The position numbers and the translations under genes were made by a program. DNA of 64,000 nucleotides from Ruminiclostridium papyrosolvens C7 (GTDB lineage Bacteria > Bacillota > Clostridia > Acetivibrionales > DSM-1351), in NCBI RefSeq assembly GCF_000421965.1, contig NZ_ATAY01000020.1:186001-250000 (forward strand), in the 5' to 3' direction. Shown here piece after piece: positions 17,228-26,440 of this stretch. Every line of letters begins with the position of its first letter. Position 1 is the first letter of the stretch. The notes under the pieces were generated by a model. The model did no database searches and had not been told where the DNA came from. It saw only the letters and a program-made list of their open reading frames with translations.

Positions 17228-17779
17228 ATGAACATAATTTTACGTGTACTATTAGCTGTATATGCATTTTTCCTGACAATTGCATCAATGTTCGCAATGC
17301 TTGTTACAATCAAGTCTGACATATTGTCGGAGGCTTATACATACTTATATAACGATGTGTTGGCGTATCGGAATCCATCCATTTTGATGTTCATTGTTTC
17401 TTCAATATTTTTCTGTTTGAGTTTGACATTCCTTCTTTCCGGTTTTAAGCCTGAAGGAGATAAGAAAGCTATAACCAAATACAATAAAAACGGCGATATC
17501 AGAATTACTTTAAACTCAATCGAGAACATTGCATTGGCTACATCGAGAAAACTCAACGGGATTCGTGATTCCAAGGCATTTGTTACAAAAGTAGGCGAAG
17601 GTGTAAGCATTACTGTGAAAGCAATTGTTCTTCCTGACATAAACATTCCTCTACTGTCTGAAGATATGCAGCAGAAAGTAAAATCTGCAGTTGAAGATTG
17701 CACCGGAGTGCAGGTAGATAGTGTCAGAGTTTTAGTGGAGAGCATTTTCACTGGTTACAAATCTGCAAGAGTTGAGTAA
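17228..17779 (+). CDS. amaP: Alkaline shock response membrane anchor AmaP
   Basis: 183 residues. Two membrane helices (~7-27 and ~55-75) form an N-terminal hairpin, followed by an Asp23-like cytosolic domain (NSIENIALATSRKLNGIRDS and VQVDSVRVLVESI at the end). AmaP recruits Asp23-type proteins to the membrane. It lies between the asp23-like gene and a DUF2273 gene, the standard trio. Ribosome site AGAGGTG. Confidence 0.88.
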   Translation: MNIILRVLLAVYAFFLTIASMFAMLVTIKSDILSEAYTYLYNDVLAYRNPSILMFIVSSIFFCLSLTFLLSGFKPEGDKKAITKYNKNGDIRITLNSIENIALATSRKLNGIRDSKAFVTKVGEGVSITVKAIVLPDINIPLLSEDMQQKVKSAVEDCTGVQVDSVRVLVESIFTGYKSARVE

Positions 17780-17796
17780 CAATTGGAGGTGTTACC

Positions 17797-18027
17797 ATGG
17801 ATAAACAGGTATTAACCGAATTTTACAATCAGCACAAGGGTGAAATACTGGGGGCTGCAATTGGTTTTGCGATTGCAGTTATTGTATTGATTCTTGGATT
17901 GTTAAAGGCATTATTTATAGTGTTGTGTGTAGTTTTTGGATTTTATGTTGGGAAAAAATTGTATCAGGACAAAGACTATATTAAAAATCTTCTGGACAGG
18001 ATACTGCCCCCTGGTACATACAGATAG
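17797..18027 (+). CDS. DUF2273 small membrane protein
   Basis: 76 residues with one long Gly-containing hydrophobic hairpin (residues 18-50, EILGAAIGFAIAVIVLILGL and on) and the ending DILPPG-like RILPPGTYR. This is the DUF2273 protein found with Asp23 and AmaP. It starts 17 bases after amaP with GGAGG. Its biochemical function is unknown. Confidence 0.88.
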   Translation: MDKQVLTEFYNQHKGEILGAAIGFAIAVIVLILGLLKALFIVLCVVFGFYVGKKLYQDKDYIKNLLDRILPPGTYR

Positions 18028-18059
18028 ACAGAAATAACTTAATTTAAGGAGGAATATCA

Positions 18060-18497
18060 ATGGGACGCCGTGCATCCAGGGAATCTGCGATGAAACTGTT
18101 GTATCAATTGGAAATACAGAAAACTGACAGAGACGAACAAATTAACATGGCCCTGGAAGACGAAAGTTTAACTAAAAACGATAGGGAATATATTAAAGGA
18201 ATCGTTGATGGGGTATACGAAAAAACACCGGTTTTAGACGGTATAATAGAAAAAAAAGCTACCGGATGGAAAATAAATCGTTTATCAAAAATAGATTTAT
18301 CAGTTTTAAGAATAGGAATTTACGAGATATTGTACAGAGACGATATACCGTTTAGTGTTTCTGTAAATGAGGCTGTAGAATTGGCTAAAAAGTATAGCAA
18401 TGAGGATGCAGGAGCGTTTGTTAATGGCCTTTTGGCTAAGGTATCAAAGAGTGATGTGCCTCAAGAAACGTCCATAAGTGAAATTGATTCTGAATAA
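18060..18497 (+). CDS. nusB: Transcription antitermination factor NusB
   Basis: 145 residues, all-helical. Opens with GRRASRESAMKLLYQLE, typical of NusB, and ends with the conserved NEAVELAKKYSNEDAGAFVNG block. NusB with NusE (S10) binds boxA RNA to keep polymerase from stopping early on rRNA operons. GGAGG precedes ATG 18060. The link nusB-xseA-xseB-ispA is a classical Firmicutes arrangement (folD is absent here). Confidence 0.95.
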   Translation: MGRRASRESAMKLLYQLEIQKTDRDEQINMALEDESLTKNDREYIKGIVDGVYEKTPVLDGIIEKKATGWKINRLSKIDLSVLRIGIYEILYRDDIPFSVSVNEAVELAKKYSNEDAGAFVNGLLAKVSKSDVPQETSISEIDSE

Positions 18498-18507
18498 TAG
18501 AAGCTTT

Positions 18508-18544
18508 AAAGGGTAATGTGATACATTTGACATTATCCTTTTTT
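18508..18544 (+). terminator. Hairpin with T run between nusB and xseA
   Basis: AAAGGGTAATGT pairs with ACATTATCCTTT and is followed by TTT. It lies only 24 bases before xseA, so some readthrough or an internal promoter is needed for the downstream genes. Confidence 0.75.
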
Positions 18545-18567
18545 GAAATATAGGAGTTTTAAGAATA

Positions 18568-19782
18568 ATGAATAGAGTTTATTCGGTTTCTGACATAAAT
18601 AATTATATAAAACAGTTGGTATCGAGGGACCTCATATTATCGGATGTGTCAATTAGGGGTGAAATATCCAACTTTAAGCACCATTACACAGGACATATGT
18701 ATTTTACAATTAAGGATGAAAACAGCCTTTTAAAATGCGTTATGTTCAAGTCACAGGCCATTGCACTTAGATTCGCTCCCGAAAACGGCATGAAGGTGAT
18801 AGTATCCGGCTATATCTCTGTTTTTGAAAGAGACGGGCAGTATCAGCTGTATGCAAGCAATATGCAGCCGGATGGAGTGGGTGCTCTCCATGTTGCCTTT
18901 GAACAGCTTAAAGAGAAGCTTCAGCGGGAGGGGCTATTTGATCCCGAAAAAAAGAAGAGTATTCCTGTGCTGCCCGGAAGTATAGGCATTGTCACATCTT
19001 CGACAGGTGCCGTTATCAGGGATATTATAAATGTTACCTATAGAAGAAACAGTAAAATGAAACTGGTTCTGTATCCTGTAGCAGTTCAGGGGCCACAGGC
19101 AGCAGGGCAGATAGCTGAAGCAATAAAGCGCCTCAATGAGCATAATAAGGTTGACGTAATTATTGTGGCCAGGGGCGGCGGCTCACTGGAGGAATTGTGG
19201 GCATTTAATGAGGAAATTGTTGCCAGAAGTATATATGCATCAAATATTCCTGTTATATCTGCCGTTGGACATGAAACTGACTTCACCATATCCGATTTTG
19301 TTTCGGATATGCGGGCACCGACTCCTTCTGCCGCCGCTGAACTTGCAGTCCCTGATATAGAGGTTCTTTTATATAAGCTGGATAGTTACAATATGAGAAT
19401 GAAAAATGCCCTTATAAAAAAAGTCACCGCATTACAGAATCAACTGCAAAAGATAAATTCAAGACCTTTTTTTACACAGCCTTATGACAGAGTAAACCAA
19501 CAAAGGCAGACATTAGACAATTTAATAAAAAGTATTTTGAGAGAGAATCAATCTATTATAAAAGATAAGAAGTCACAGTTTGGAATGCTTACAGGAAAGC
19601 TGGATGCTTTGAGTCCCTTGAAAATAATGGAACGTGGCTATAGTCTTGTAAAAAACTCTCAAGGACATGTTGTAAATAGTGTAAAGCAGGTTAATACAGG
19701 AGATAAGTTGGAAATATTGGTAAATGACGGACTGGCAGAATGTGACGTTATATCGGTAAGAGAGGGAAAAATATATGAGTAA
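18568..19782 (+). CDS. xseA: Exodeoxyribonuclease VII large subunit
   Basis: 404 residues. An N-terminal OB fold (~5-100, SVSDINNYIKQLVSRD) precedes the catalytic domain with GSIGIVTSSTGAVIRDI, ARGGGSLEELWAFNEE and GHETDFTISDFVSDMRAPTP, then a long coiled coil. ExoVII digests single-stranded DNA from both ends and acts in mismatch repair and DNA-protein crosslink repair. A weak AGGAG precedes ATG 18568. It overlaps xseB by 8 bases, consistent with translational coupling. Confidence 0.96.
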   Translation: MNRVYSVSDINNYIKQLVSRDLILSDVSIRGEISNFKHHYTGHMYFTIKDENSLLKCVMFKSQAIALRFAPENGMKVIVSGYISVFERDGQYQLYASNMQPDGVGALHVAFEQLKEKLQREGLFDPEKKKSIPVLPGSIGIVTSSTGAVIRDIINVTYRRNSKMKLVLYPVAVQGPQAAGQIAEAIKRLNEHNKVDVIIVARGGGSLEELWAFNEEIVARSIYASNIPVISAVGHETDFTISDFVSDMRAPTPSAAAELAVPDIEVLLYKLDSYNMRMKNALIKKVTALQNQLQKINSRPFFTQPYDRVNQQRQTLDNLIKSILRENQSIIKDKKSQFGMLTGKLDALSPLKIMERGYSLVKNSQGHVVNSVKQVNTGDKLEILVNDGLAECDVISVREGKIYE

Positions 19783-20011
19783 AAGTGTTAAAATTGAAAA
19801 GAGCTTTGAAGAGGCTATAGCAGAGCTTGAACAAATTGTTGTGAAGCTTGAAAAGGGTGAAGCCACATTGGAGGAGTCCATTACCAGCTTCCAGCAGGGA
19901 ATAGAACTGTCAAGGTACTGTGCAGCAAAGCTGGATGAAGCAGAAAAGAAAATTACAATGTTGATTCAGGATGAAGAGGGTAATTTGGAAGAACAAGATT
20001 TTAACATGTAA
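19775..20011 (+). CDS. xseB: Exodeoxyribonuclease VII small subunit
   Basis: 78 residues, a short helical protein with SFEEAIAELEQIVVKLEKGE and LEESITSFQQGIELSRYCAA, the family signature. Several copies wrap the coiled coil of XseA. The start overlaps the xseA stop. Confidence 0.95.
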   Translation: MSKSVKIEKSFEEAIAELEQIVVKLEKGEATLEESITSFQQGIELSRYCAAKLDEAEKKITMLIQDEEGNLEEQDFNM

Positions 20012-20023
20012 TTCGGAGGAAAT

Positions 20024-20908
20024 ATGAATTTTAAGGAAAAAAACAATATATATGTGAATATGATTGAAGAGAGGCTTCATAATATTATTCCGGAAGTAAA
20101 CGGTTACTGCGTTGATATAAAGGAAGCAATGTCATATAGTCTTTTAGCCGGAGGCAAGAGATTGAGACCTTTATTGGCACTTGCTGTTGCTGAGATGTTT
20201 GATAGGCCCTTTGATGAGGTAATTAATTTCGGCTGTGCAATAGAAATGATTCATACATATTCGCTGATACACGATGATCTGCCGGCTATGGATAATGATG
20301 ATTATAGAAGGGGAAAGCCGACAAACCACAAGGTGTTTGGTGAGGCCATGGCAATACTTGCCGGAGATGGACTATTGAATATGGCTTATGAGATAATCAT
20401 TAATGACGCAGTTGAATCAAGGAATATTGAAAAAATGCGGGCTGCCGGAATAGTTGCGAAGTATGCAGGGGCATTAGGAATGGTAGGGGGTCAGGTAATT
20501 GATCTTCAATCAGAAGGAAAAACCATTGAAAGTGATAGGCTCAAAACAATGCACAGACTAAAAACAGGTGCGTTGATAAAAGCGCCGGTGGAAGCTGCTG
20601 CAGTTATATGCGGTGCCGATATAAAGGAATTTGAGCTTCTGTCAGGATATGCAGCAAATTTAGGGTTGGCTTTTCAAATAAAGGACGATATCCTTGACAT
20701 TGAAGGAACCGTTGAAAATATGGGAAAGAACCCCGGAAATGATTCTTCATGTAATAAATCAACTTATGTAACCATGTTTGGACTTGAAGAGTCAAAAAAG
20801 CTTCTGCAAACAGTAACTCAAGAAGGTATTTCCTGCCTTGAAGCATTCGGCCATAAGGCGCAGTTTTTGAAAGAACTTGCATTATCACTGGTTGTAAGGG
20901 ACCGATAA
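20024..20908 (+). CDS. ispA: Polyprenyl (farnesyl) diphosphate synthase
   Basis: 294 residues, all-helical trans-prenyltransferase. First aspartate-rich motif DDLPAMDNDDYRRGKPTNH near residue 85, second motif KDDILDIEGT near 222, and GGKRLRPLL near 43. It condenses isopentenyl diphosphate units to farnesyl or geranyl diphosphate. dxs, the first enzyme of the MEP pathway that feeds it, lies downstream beyond the OLE RNA and oapA. GGAGG before ATG 20024. Confidence 0.95.
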   Translation: MNFKEKNNIYVNMIEERLHNIIPEVNGYCVDIKEAMSYSLLAGGKRLRPLLALAVAEMFDRPFDEVINFGCAIEMIHTYSLIHDDLPAMDNDDYRRGKPTNHKVFGEAMAILAGDGLLNMAYEIIINDAVESRNIEKMRAAGIVAKYAGALGMVGGQVIDLQSEGKTIESDRLKTMHRLKTGALIKAPVEAAAVICGADIKEFELLSGYAANLGLAFQIKDDILDIEGTVENMGKNPGNDSSCNKSTYVTMFGLEESKKLLQTVTQEGISCLEAFGHKAQFLKELALSLVVRDR

Positions 20909-20935
20909 GATAAATTTTGGGGAATAATATTCTCT

Positions 20936-20963
20936 TTGTTTATCAAAGTTTTTATGTTATAAT
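20936..20963 (+). promoter_or_regulatory. Candidate promoter of OLE RNA
   Basis: TTGTTT (20936-20941), 16-base spacer, TATAAT (20958-20963). The -10 is perfect, the -35 weak. It lies about 45 bases before the conserved start of the OLE RNA, followed by a GATAACAT/ATGTTAT inverted repeat. Confidence 0.45.
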
Positions 20964-21009
20964 GTTGTCTCGATAACATTTATGTTATTTAATATTATTA
21001 CTATTGACA

Positions 21010-21615
21010 AAAAAACAGGGTGGCGCAGTATTCTAGTCAGTACTGATGATTCTGAAGACGGGCCTAAAAATCCGTTTAAGGGCACATCGATGAAGTTCCT
21101 TGTGTCGGCTTGCTACGCCCAGTGGTGGGTTGATGCTGGGAGTTAAGGCTTAGGGGCGATCCGCAATGGCATGCGGGCGTTGACCCCTTTTCCGTGGAGA
21201 CCCTTACTTGTGGGAGAAAAGTCAAGCTTTTGCTTGCCACCTCGACTACGAAAAGGGATTAAACCTGTTATGCGGTGTCTTTATGATGGCTGTGAACAGT
21301 GTAGCCTGCCTTGAGTGAAATCCGGTGAATAACGGATCAGATGCTTCATGTATTGGCCGATATATAAGCATTATTGCTGTTTGAAACCTTTTTTGCAAAA
21401 GAGGCTAGGAATCATTTTGACTGCTGGGGAAAACCCCTAGACTGTTCTTAAAAGTGGTTTATTGGGGATTAAAGTGTGGACTAAGTGGTAATCAGGCCCC
21501 GTAAACGGAGACGTACGGTGATGTGTTTAAAGGGAAACCACTGGTTTGGCGACATTCCAGCACATGTCAGGGAAATCCTGCCTGACCTAAGCCGCAAAAT
21601 TTACTCAATAAACTG
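21010..21615 (+). ncRNA. OLE RNA (ornate, large, extremophilic RNA)
   Basis: A ~600-base stretch without coding potential and markedly richer in G and C than its neighbours. It begins near AACAGGGTGGCGCAG and ends near CCTGACCTAAGCCGC. Internal conserved-looking blocks include GGGCGATCCGCAATGGCATG, GTGGAGACCCTTACTTGTGG, GAAACCTTTTTTGC and AAACGGAGACGTACGGTGAT. Size, position (after ispA, directly before a multi-helix membrane protein gene and dxs) and style fit OLE RNA, which forms a membrane RNP with OapA and is tied to alcohol, cold and Mg2+ stress in Bacillus halodurans. Recognised by eye and context; exact ends are approximate. Confidence 0.88.
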
Positions 21616-21649
21616 CCACCTGTTTTTCTAATAAATCTGGAGGATTGGT

Positions 21650-22312
21650 GTGGAAGATAATTTAAAACATCCAGCCGACGAAAAGAAGGTTAAATTCAGG
21701 GCTAACGCAATTAGCTCTAAAAAAGAAACAAGAGTTTGGACACTTTTAATAACGGTAATCACTTTTTTCATTTCTATTTTTATGTCTTTTTTTTCAAATG
21801 AAACATTAGGTAATGCTACCACAGTTGTTTCATTTCTTATTGTTTTTGTTATAATAATCATAAGTATATTATTTGATCTTATAGGTACAGCTGCAACAGC
21901 TGCTGATGAAGCACCGTTTCATTCTATGGCATCAAGAAAGCTTTATGGTGCTAAACAGGCTGTTATACTAATAAGAAATGCCGACAAGGTCTCAAATTTC
22001 TGCAACGATGTCGTTGGGGATATTTGTGGTGTAATAAGCGGTACGGCGGCTGCCTTTATAGTATACAAGTTTTTGGGCGGCGGTACGGGTGCACAAAATT
22101 CTATCTTTGGACTTTCAATTACAGCAATGGTTGCATCGCTCACTGTTGGCGGAAAAGCACTGGGTAAATCCATAGCATTGCAAAATAGTAATTACATTAT
22201 ATATAAAGTAGCGGTTGTTATAAAATTTCTTTTTGGAAAATTAAATTTTAAAAAGAGAAAGAAATGGAATAATAAAAAAAAATGCACTAACAAAGGTACT
22301 AAAAAGGAGTAA
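21650..22312 (+). CDS. oapA: OLE-associated protein A
   Basis: 220 residues; GTG start at 21650 behind GGAGG (21638-21642). Four hydrophobic segments (~28-48, 54-78, 120-145 and 160-185) enclose a polar loop with AADEAPFHSMASRKLYGAKQ. The last 40 residues are very basic (KFLFGKLNFKKRKKW and on), suited to RNA or membrane-surface contact. OapA homologues bind OLE RNA as a dimer and hold it at the membrane; the core resembles the DUF21/CNNM magnesium-transport fold. The location directly after OLE RNA and 7 bases before dxs supports the call. Confidence 0.85.
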   Translation: MEDNLKHPADEKKVKFRANAISSKKETRVWTLLITVITFFISIFMSFFSNETLGNATTVVSFLIVFVIIIISILFDLIGTAATAADEAPFHSMASRKLYGAKQAVILIRNADKVSNFCNDVVGDICGVISGTAAAFIVYKFLGGGTGAQNSIFGLSITAMVASLTVGGKALGKSIALQNSNYIIYKVAVVIKFLFGKLNFKKRKKWNNKKKCTNKGTKKE

Positions 22313-22318
22313 ATACAA

Positions 22319-24190
22319 GTGGGGTATTTGGATAGTATAAACTCTCCTGAAGATATAGAAAAATTGGAGATTGAACAGTTAAAGGTTCTTGCAGAAGAAA
22401 TCAGAACATTTCTTATATATAAAGTTTCAAAAACCGGGGGGCATTTAGCCTCTAATCTGGGTGTTGTTGAATTGACACTTGCGATTCATAATAACTTTAA
22501 TACAAATAAGGACAAGATTGTTTGGGATGTAGGACATCAATCATATGTCCACAAAATATTGACTGGCCGAAAGGCAGATTTTGATACGTTACGAAAATTC
22601 GGAGGTTTAGCTGGATTTCCCAAAACCTGTGAAAGCGTACATGATTGCTTTAACACAGGGCACAGCAGTACATCGATTTCTGCAGCACTGGGTATTGCCC
22701 GTGCAAGGGATATAAAGAAAGAAAACTATAGTGTAATGGCTGTGATAGGCGATGGGGCAATGACTGGCGGAATGGCTTACGAAGCCTTAAATGATGCCGG
22801 AAGACTGACAAGTAACTTTATTGTGATACTTAATGACAATGAGATGTCCATAGCACAGAATGTTGGCGGAATGTCAAGATACTTAAGTAAACTGCGTACT
22901 GACCCTGTTTACACAAAAACTAAAGAGGATATAGATAATTTTCTTGATAGGATGCCAAATATTGGAAAGAAGGCCAGAAAGGCTGTACGCAAATTAAAAA
23001 GTACTGTGAAATACCTCATTACGCCGGGAGTATTTTTTGAACAGTTAGGTTATAAATATTACGGACCTGTAGATGGGCATAGTCTGGATGAGTTAAATAA
23101 ATCACTACAGGCAGCAAAAAAAATTAAAGGGCCTGTGCTGATTCATGTATGTACTCAGAAGGGAAAGGGTTATTCCTATGCAGAAGAAAGTCCCGACAGA
23201 TTTCATGGAATAGCACCTTTTGAGGTGGAGACCGGAGAAACGTACGGTAAGAAGTTGCCCGACTATTCTGAAGTTTTTGGGGAAGCGGTTTTAGAAGCTG
23301 CCGGAGTAAATGACAGGGTGGTTGCCATATCAGCAGCAATGGCAAAAGGAACGGGATTATACAAATTCAGCGAAACGTATCCGTATAGGTTTTTTGACGT
23401 GGGTATAGCCGAACAGCATGCGGTTACGTCGGCTGCCGGAATGGCTATTAACGGTATGGTACCGGTTGTTGCAGTTTATTCATCATTTTTACAAAGAGCA
23501 TATGACCAGTTGATACATGACGTAGCACTTCAGAAGCTGCATGTAGTTATAGGCGTGGACAGAGCTGGGATTGTAGGTGAGGATGGAGAAACTCATCAGG
23601 GTGAATTTGATCTGTCATTTTTAAATCACATACCCGATTTTACAATAATGGCTCCTGCCGACTATTATGAACTTAAAGCAATGGTTGATTATGCCATAAA
23701 CAAACATACCGGGCCTATAGCCATCAGATATCCCAGAGGCAGAGGAAAGGATTTACTTACACAGGAGATACCTTTAGTACCTGGCAAGGGAGCAGTGCTA
23801 AGAGAGGGACAGCATGTGTGTATACTGGCTGTGGGCAGTATGGTTGAAACAGCTTTACAAGTATCAGAGAAGTTGAAAGAGCACGGTATAAATGCAGGAG
23901 TTGTCAGTGCAAGGTTTATTAAGCCTTTGGATGTAGAATTGATTAAGGAATGTGCAGACAAATATACAAACCTCGTAACGATGGAAGACAATTGTGTAAT
24001 GGGTGGATTCGGCAGCAGAGTACTTGATACCCTTAACACTTTTAATTATAAAACACGTTTACTTATAAAAGGTTTGCCGGAGCAGTTTATATCTCAGGGT
24101 TCAAGAGAAGAGCTAATGAAAAAACTCAGATTAGATACAGACTCAGTAACAAATGATATAATAGATATGTTAAAAAATACCACGTTATAA
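22319..24190 (+). CDS. dxs: 1-deoxy-D-xylulose-5-phosphate synthase
   Basis: 623 residues, three transketolase-like domains. The thiamine-diphosphate motif runs GDGAMTGGMAYEALND with ILNDNE (about residues 145-175). The second domain has FFDVGIAEQHAVTSAAGMA with the catalytic Glu and YSSFLQRAYDQLIHDVALQ. It joins pyruvate and glyceraldehyde 3-phosphate in the first step of the MEP isoprenoid pathway. GTG start 22319 behind AAGGAG, 7 bases after oapA, so both are likely one transcript. Confidence 0.97.
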   Translation: MGYLDSINSPEDIEKLEIEQLKVLAEEIRTFLIYKVSKTGGHLASNLGVVELTLAIHNNFNTNKDKIVWDVGHQSYVHKILTGRKADFDTLRKFGGLAGFPKTCESVHDCFNTGHSSTSISAALGIARARDIKKENYSVMAVIGDGAMTGGMAYEALNDAGRLTSNFIVILNDNEMSIAQNVGGMSRYLSKLRTDPVYTKTKEDIDNFLDRMPNIGKKARKAVRKLKSTVKYLITPGVFFEQLGYKYYGPVDGHSLDELNKSLQAAKKIKGPVLIHVCTQKGKGYSYAEESPDRFHGIAPFEVETGETYGKKLPDYSEVFGEAVLEAAGVNDRVVAISAAMAKGTGLYKFSETYPYRFFDVGIAEQHAVTSAAGMAINGMVPVVAVYSSFLQRAYDQLIHDVALQKLHVVIGVDRAGIVGEDGETHQGEFDLSFLNHIPDFTIMAPADYYELKAMVDYAINKHTGPIAIRYPRGRGKDLLTQEIPLVPGKGAVLREGQHVCILAVGSMVETALQVSEKLKEHGINAGVVSARFIKPLDVELIKECADKYTNLVTMEDNCVMGGFGSRVLDTLNTFNYKTRLLIKGLPEQFISQGSREELMKKLRLDTDSVTNDIIDMLKNTTL

Positions 24191-24212
24191 TAAATCTTTT
24201 GGAGGGTATATT

Positions 24213-25025
24213 TTGGAAAAGGAAAGACTTGATGTACTACTTGTAAATAAAGGCTTGTTTGAGAGCCGTGAAAAATGCAAGAGTGCTATTATGGCCGGAC
24301 TTGTGTGGATTAATGGAATCAGGGAGGACAAGCCGGGTACAAAAGTCCCTGTTGAATGTGAGATTGAAATAAAGGAAAATGTCAATCCTTATGTAAGCAG
24401 GGGAGGATTAAAGCTTGCTAAAGCCGTGAGTGCTTTTAATATAATTCTTACAGATAAAACCTGCCTTGACATAGGTGCGTCTACCGGAGGATTTACGGAT
24501 TGTATGCTTAAAAACGGTGCAACAAAGGTAGTTGCTGTAGATGTAGGGTATGGACAGCTTGCATGGGAGTTGAGAAACGACCCCAGAGTTATATGTATGG
24601 AACGTACTAATGTCAGATATGTTAAGCCGGAAGATATAGGCTTTTTATCTGATTTTGCATCAATAGATGTTTCATTTATATCACTTACAAAGGTGTTGCC
24701 GGCAGTTTTGGCACTTTTAAAGGACGAGGCTGAGTTGGTATGTCTTATAAAACCGCAGTTTGAGGCAGGGCGTGAAAAGGTTGGTAAGCACGGTGTTGTA
24801 AGGGACAGCGCCGTTCATAAGGAAGTTATATTTAATATAATTAATTTTGTTATAGCCAACAATTTATTTATAAAAGAGTTATCGTTTTCACCGATTAAAG
24901 GCCCGGAGGGCAATATAGAGTATTTGTTGTATACAACGAAAAAAGAAAATCAGGATTCAAAAGATACAAATGAACTTGTAGAAAGTGTTGTTTCTGAAGC
25001 ACACAACACACTGGTAAAAAGCTGA
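24213..25025 (+). CDS. tlyA: TlyA-family rRNA methyltransferase/hemolysin-like
   Basis: 270 residues. An N-terminal S4 RNA-binding domain (~4-65, RLDVLLVNKGLFESREKCKS) precedes a Rossmann methyltransferase domain with DIGASTGGFTDCMLKNGA (~87) and later KPQFEAG. TlyA in other species 2'-O-methylates cytidines of 16S and 23S rRNA. TTG start 24213 with GGAGGG. The position between dxs and nadK/argR/recN is conserved in Firmicutes. Confidence 0.93.
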   Translation: MEKERLDVLLVNKGLFESREKCKSAIMAGLVWINGIREDKPGTKVPVECEIEIKENVNPYVSRGGLKLAKAVSAFNIILTDKTCLDIGASTGGFTDCMLKNGATKVVAVDVGYGQLAWELRNDPRVICMERTNVRYVKPEDIGFLSDFASIDVSFISLTKVLPAVLALLKDEAELVCLIKPQFEAGREKVGKHGVVRDSAVHKEVIFNIINFVIANNLFIKELSFSPIKGPEGNIEYLLYTTKKENQDSKDTNELVESVVSEAHNTLVKS

Positions 25026-25093
25026 ATAATCTGTTAAAGTGTAAAAAAAGATAAACAACTATGTTACTGCACGGCTCATGGAGGCTGACGACT

Positions 25094-25954
25094 ATGAAAA
25101 AAATCGGAATTATAACAAACAGAGAAAAAGACAAAGGTTTAGAATATACAAAACAATTGGTTAAAAGTATTCAAAAACACGGCGGACAAGCTGTATTGCC
25201 TACTTATGACGGTACTTTTGAAATGGATGATATTGACAACCATGTGGTTGAAATTTGTGATAATTGCGATATGATCATATGTCTCGGTGGAGACGGCACT
25301 TTTCTAAGAACAGCCAGAACCGCATATTTGTACGGACTCCCTATGTTGGGTATTAACCTTGGGTCTCTTGGGTTTTTAACTGATGTGGAAAAAGGTGAAA
25401 TAGACAAAGCGGTAGAAAATATATTGAATGACAGGTACAGTTTAGAAGATAGAATAATGTTATCATCCAAATTGTACAAGGAAGGGAAGTTAGTTGCCCA
25501 GGACGTGGCAATAAATGATATTGTTATTTCGAGAGGGGGTATTCCCAGAATACTTCACCTTAGTACTTATATTGATAATAACCTTGTTGAAATGTATCCG
25601 GGTGACGGTATCGTTGTGGCTACACCAACAGGTTCCACAGCGTATTCCTTATCGGCAGGAGGACCCATAGTTGAGCCTACATCGGAACTGATTATCATAA
25701 CTCCGATTTGTCCGCATATTTTGTCGTCAAGAGCATTAATTACATCGGATATGCGAAAAATAAAAATATGTGTATCACAGGGTTTTGAGCACAAAGCTAT
25801 TGTAACTGTGGACGGACAGAAAAATCTTGAAATAACAGGTGGAGATTATCTTGAAATAGAGAAAACAGACAGTACTGTAAAAATAATCAGGGTAAATTCC
25901 AAAAACTTTTTTACCGTACTCAGAAGTAAAATTTACGAGAGAAAAGAGGAGTAA
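25094..25954 (+). CDS. nadK: NAD kinase
   Basis: 286 residues from ATG 25094, which has GGAGG (25079-25083); an in-frame ATG at 25061 has no ribosome site. Signature GGDGTFLRTAR near residue 57, NLGSLGFLTD near 82 and TPTGSTAYSLSAGGP near 175. It phosphorylates NAD to NADP in the cytosol. Part of the run tlyA-nadK-argR-recN. Confidence 0.96.
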   Translation: MKKIGIITNREKDKGLEYTKQLVKSIQKHGGQAVLPTYDGTFEMDDIDNHVVEICDNCDMIICLGGDGTFLRTARTAYLYGLPMLGINLGSLGFLTDVEKGEIDKAVENILNDRYSLEDRIMLSSKLYKEGKLVAQDVAINDIVISRGGIPRILHLSTYIDNNLVEMYPGDGIVVATPTGSTAYSLSAGGPIVEPTSELIIITPICPHILSSRALITSDMRKIKICVSQGFEHKAIVTVDGQKNLEITGGDYLEIEKTDSTVKIIRVNSKNFFTVLRSKIYERKEE

Positions 25955-25957
25955 AGT

Positions 25958-26410
25958 ATGAAATATAACAGACATGCAAAAATTTTGGATATAATCGATA
26001 ATAACGATATTGAAACACAGGAAGAACTTGCAGAAAAGCTCAAGCAACAAGGGATGGATGTGACTCAGGCCACAGTTTCCCGTGATATTAAGGAACTAAG
26101 GCTGATTAAGGTTATGACTGCTGAAGGCAAATATAAATATTCTGCTTTTGCTCAGTCTGAAAATCAGGTTTCAAACAGATTGATTACCATTCTAACGGAA
26201 GCATATGTTTCCAGTGATTATGCAAATAATATCGTTGTTGTTAAGACACTCTCAGGTATGGCTCAGGCTGCCGGTTCTGCAATAGATTCACTTAAATGGA
26301 CTGAAATACTGGGTACAATAGCCGGAGATGATACATTGATAATGGTTTGCAGGGCTGAAAAAATTGCTGAGGACATTGTTAATAAATTTAATAAAATGAT
26401 AAAATCATAA
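25958..26410 (+). CDS. argR: Arginine repressor ArgR
   Basis: 150 residues. An N-terminal winged helix (KILDIIDNNDIETQEELAEK, then TQATVSRDIKELRLIKV) and a C-terminal arginine-binding, hexamer-forming domain with GTIAGDDTLIMVCR. It starts 4 bases after nadK with GAGGAG. No arginine genes are in the window; the place between nadK and recN is the usual one. Confidence 0.96.
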   Translation: MKYNRHAKILDIIDNNDIETQEELAEKLKQQGMDVTQATVSRDIKELRLIKVMTAEGKYKYSAFAQSENQVSNRLITILTEAYVSSDYANNIVVVKTLSGMAQAAGSAIDSLKWTEILGTIAGDDTLIMVCRAEKIAEDIVNKFNKMIKS

Positions 26411-26440
26411 ATTACTTTTTAAACAGGCAGGTGTTTTTGT

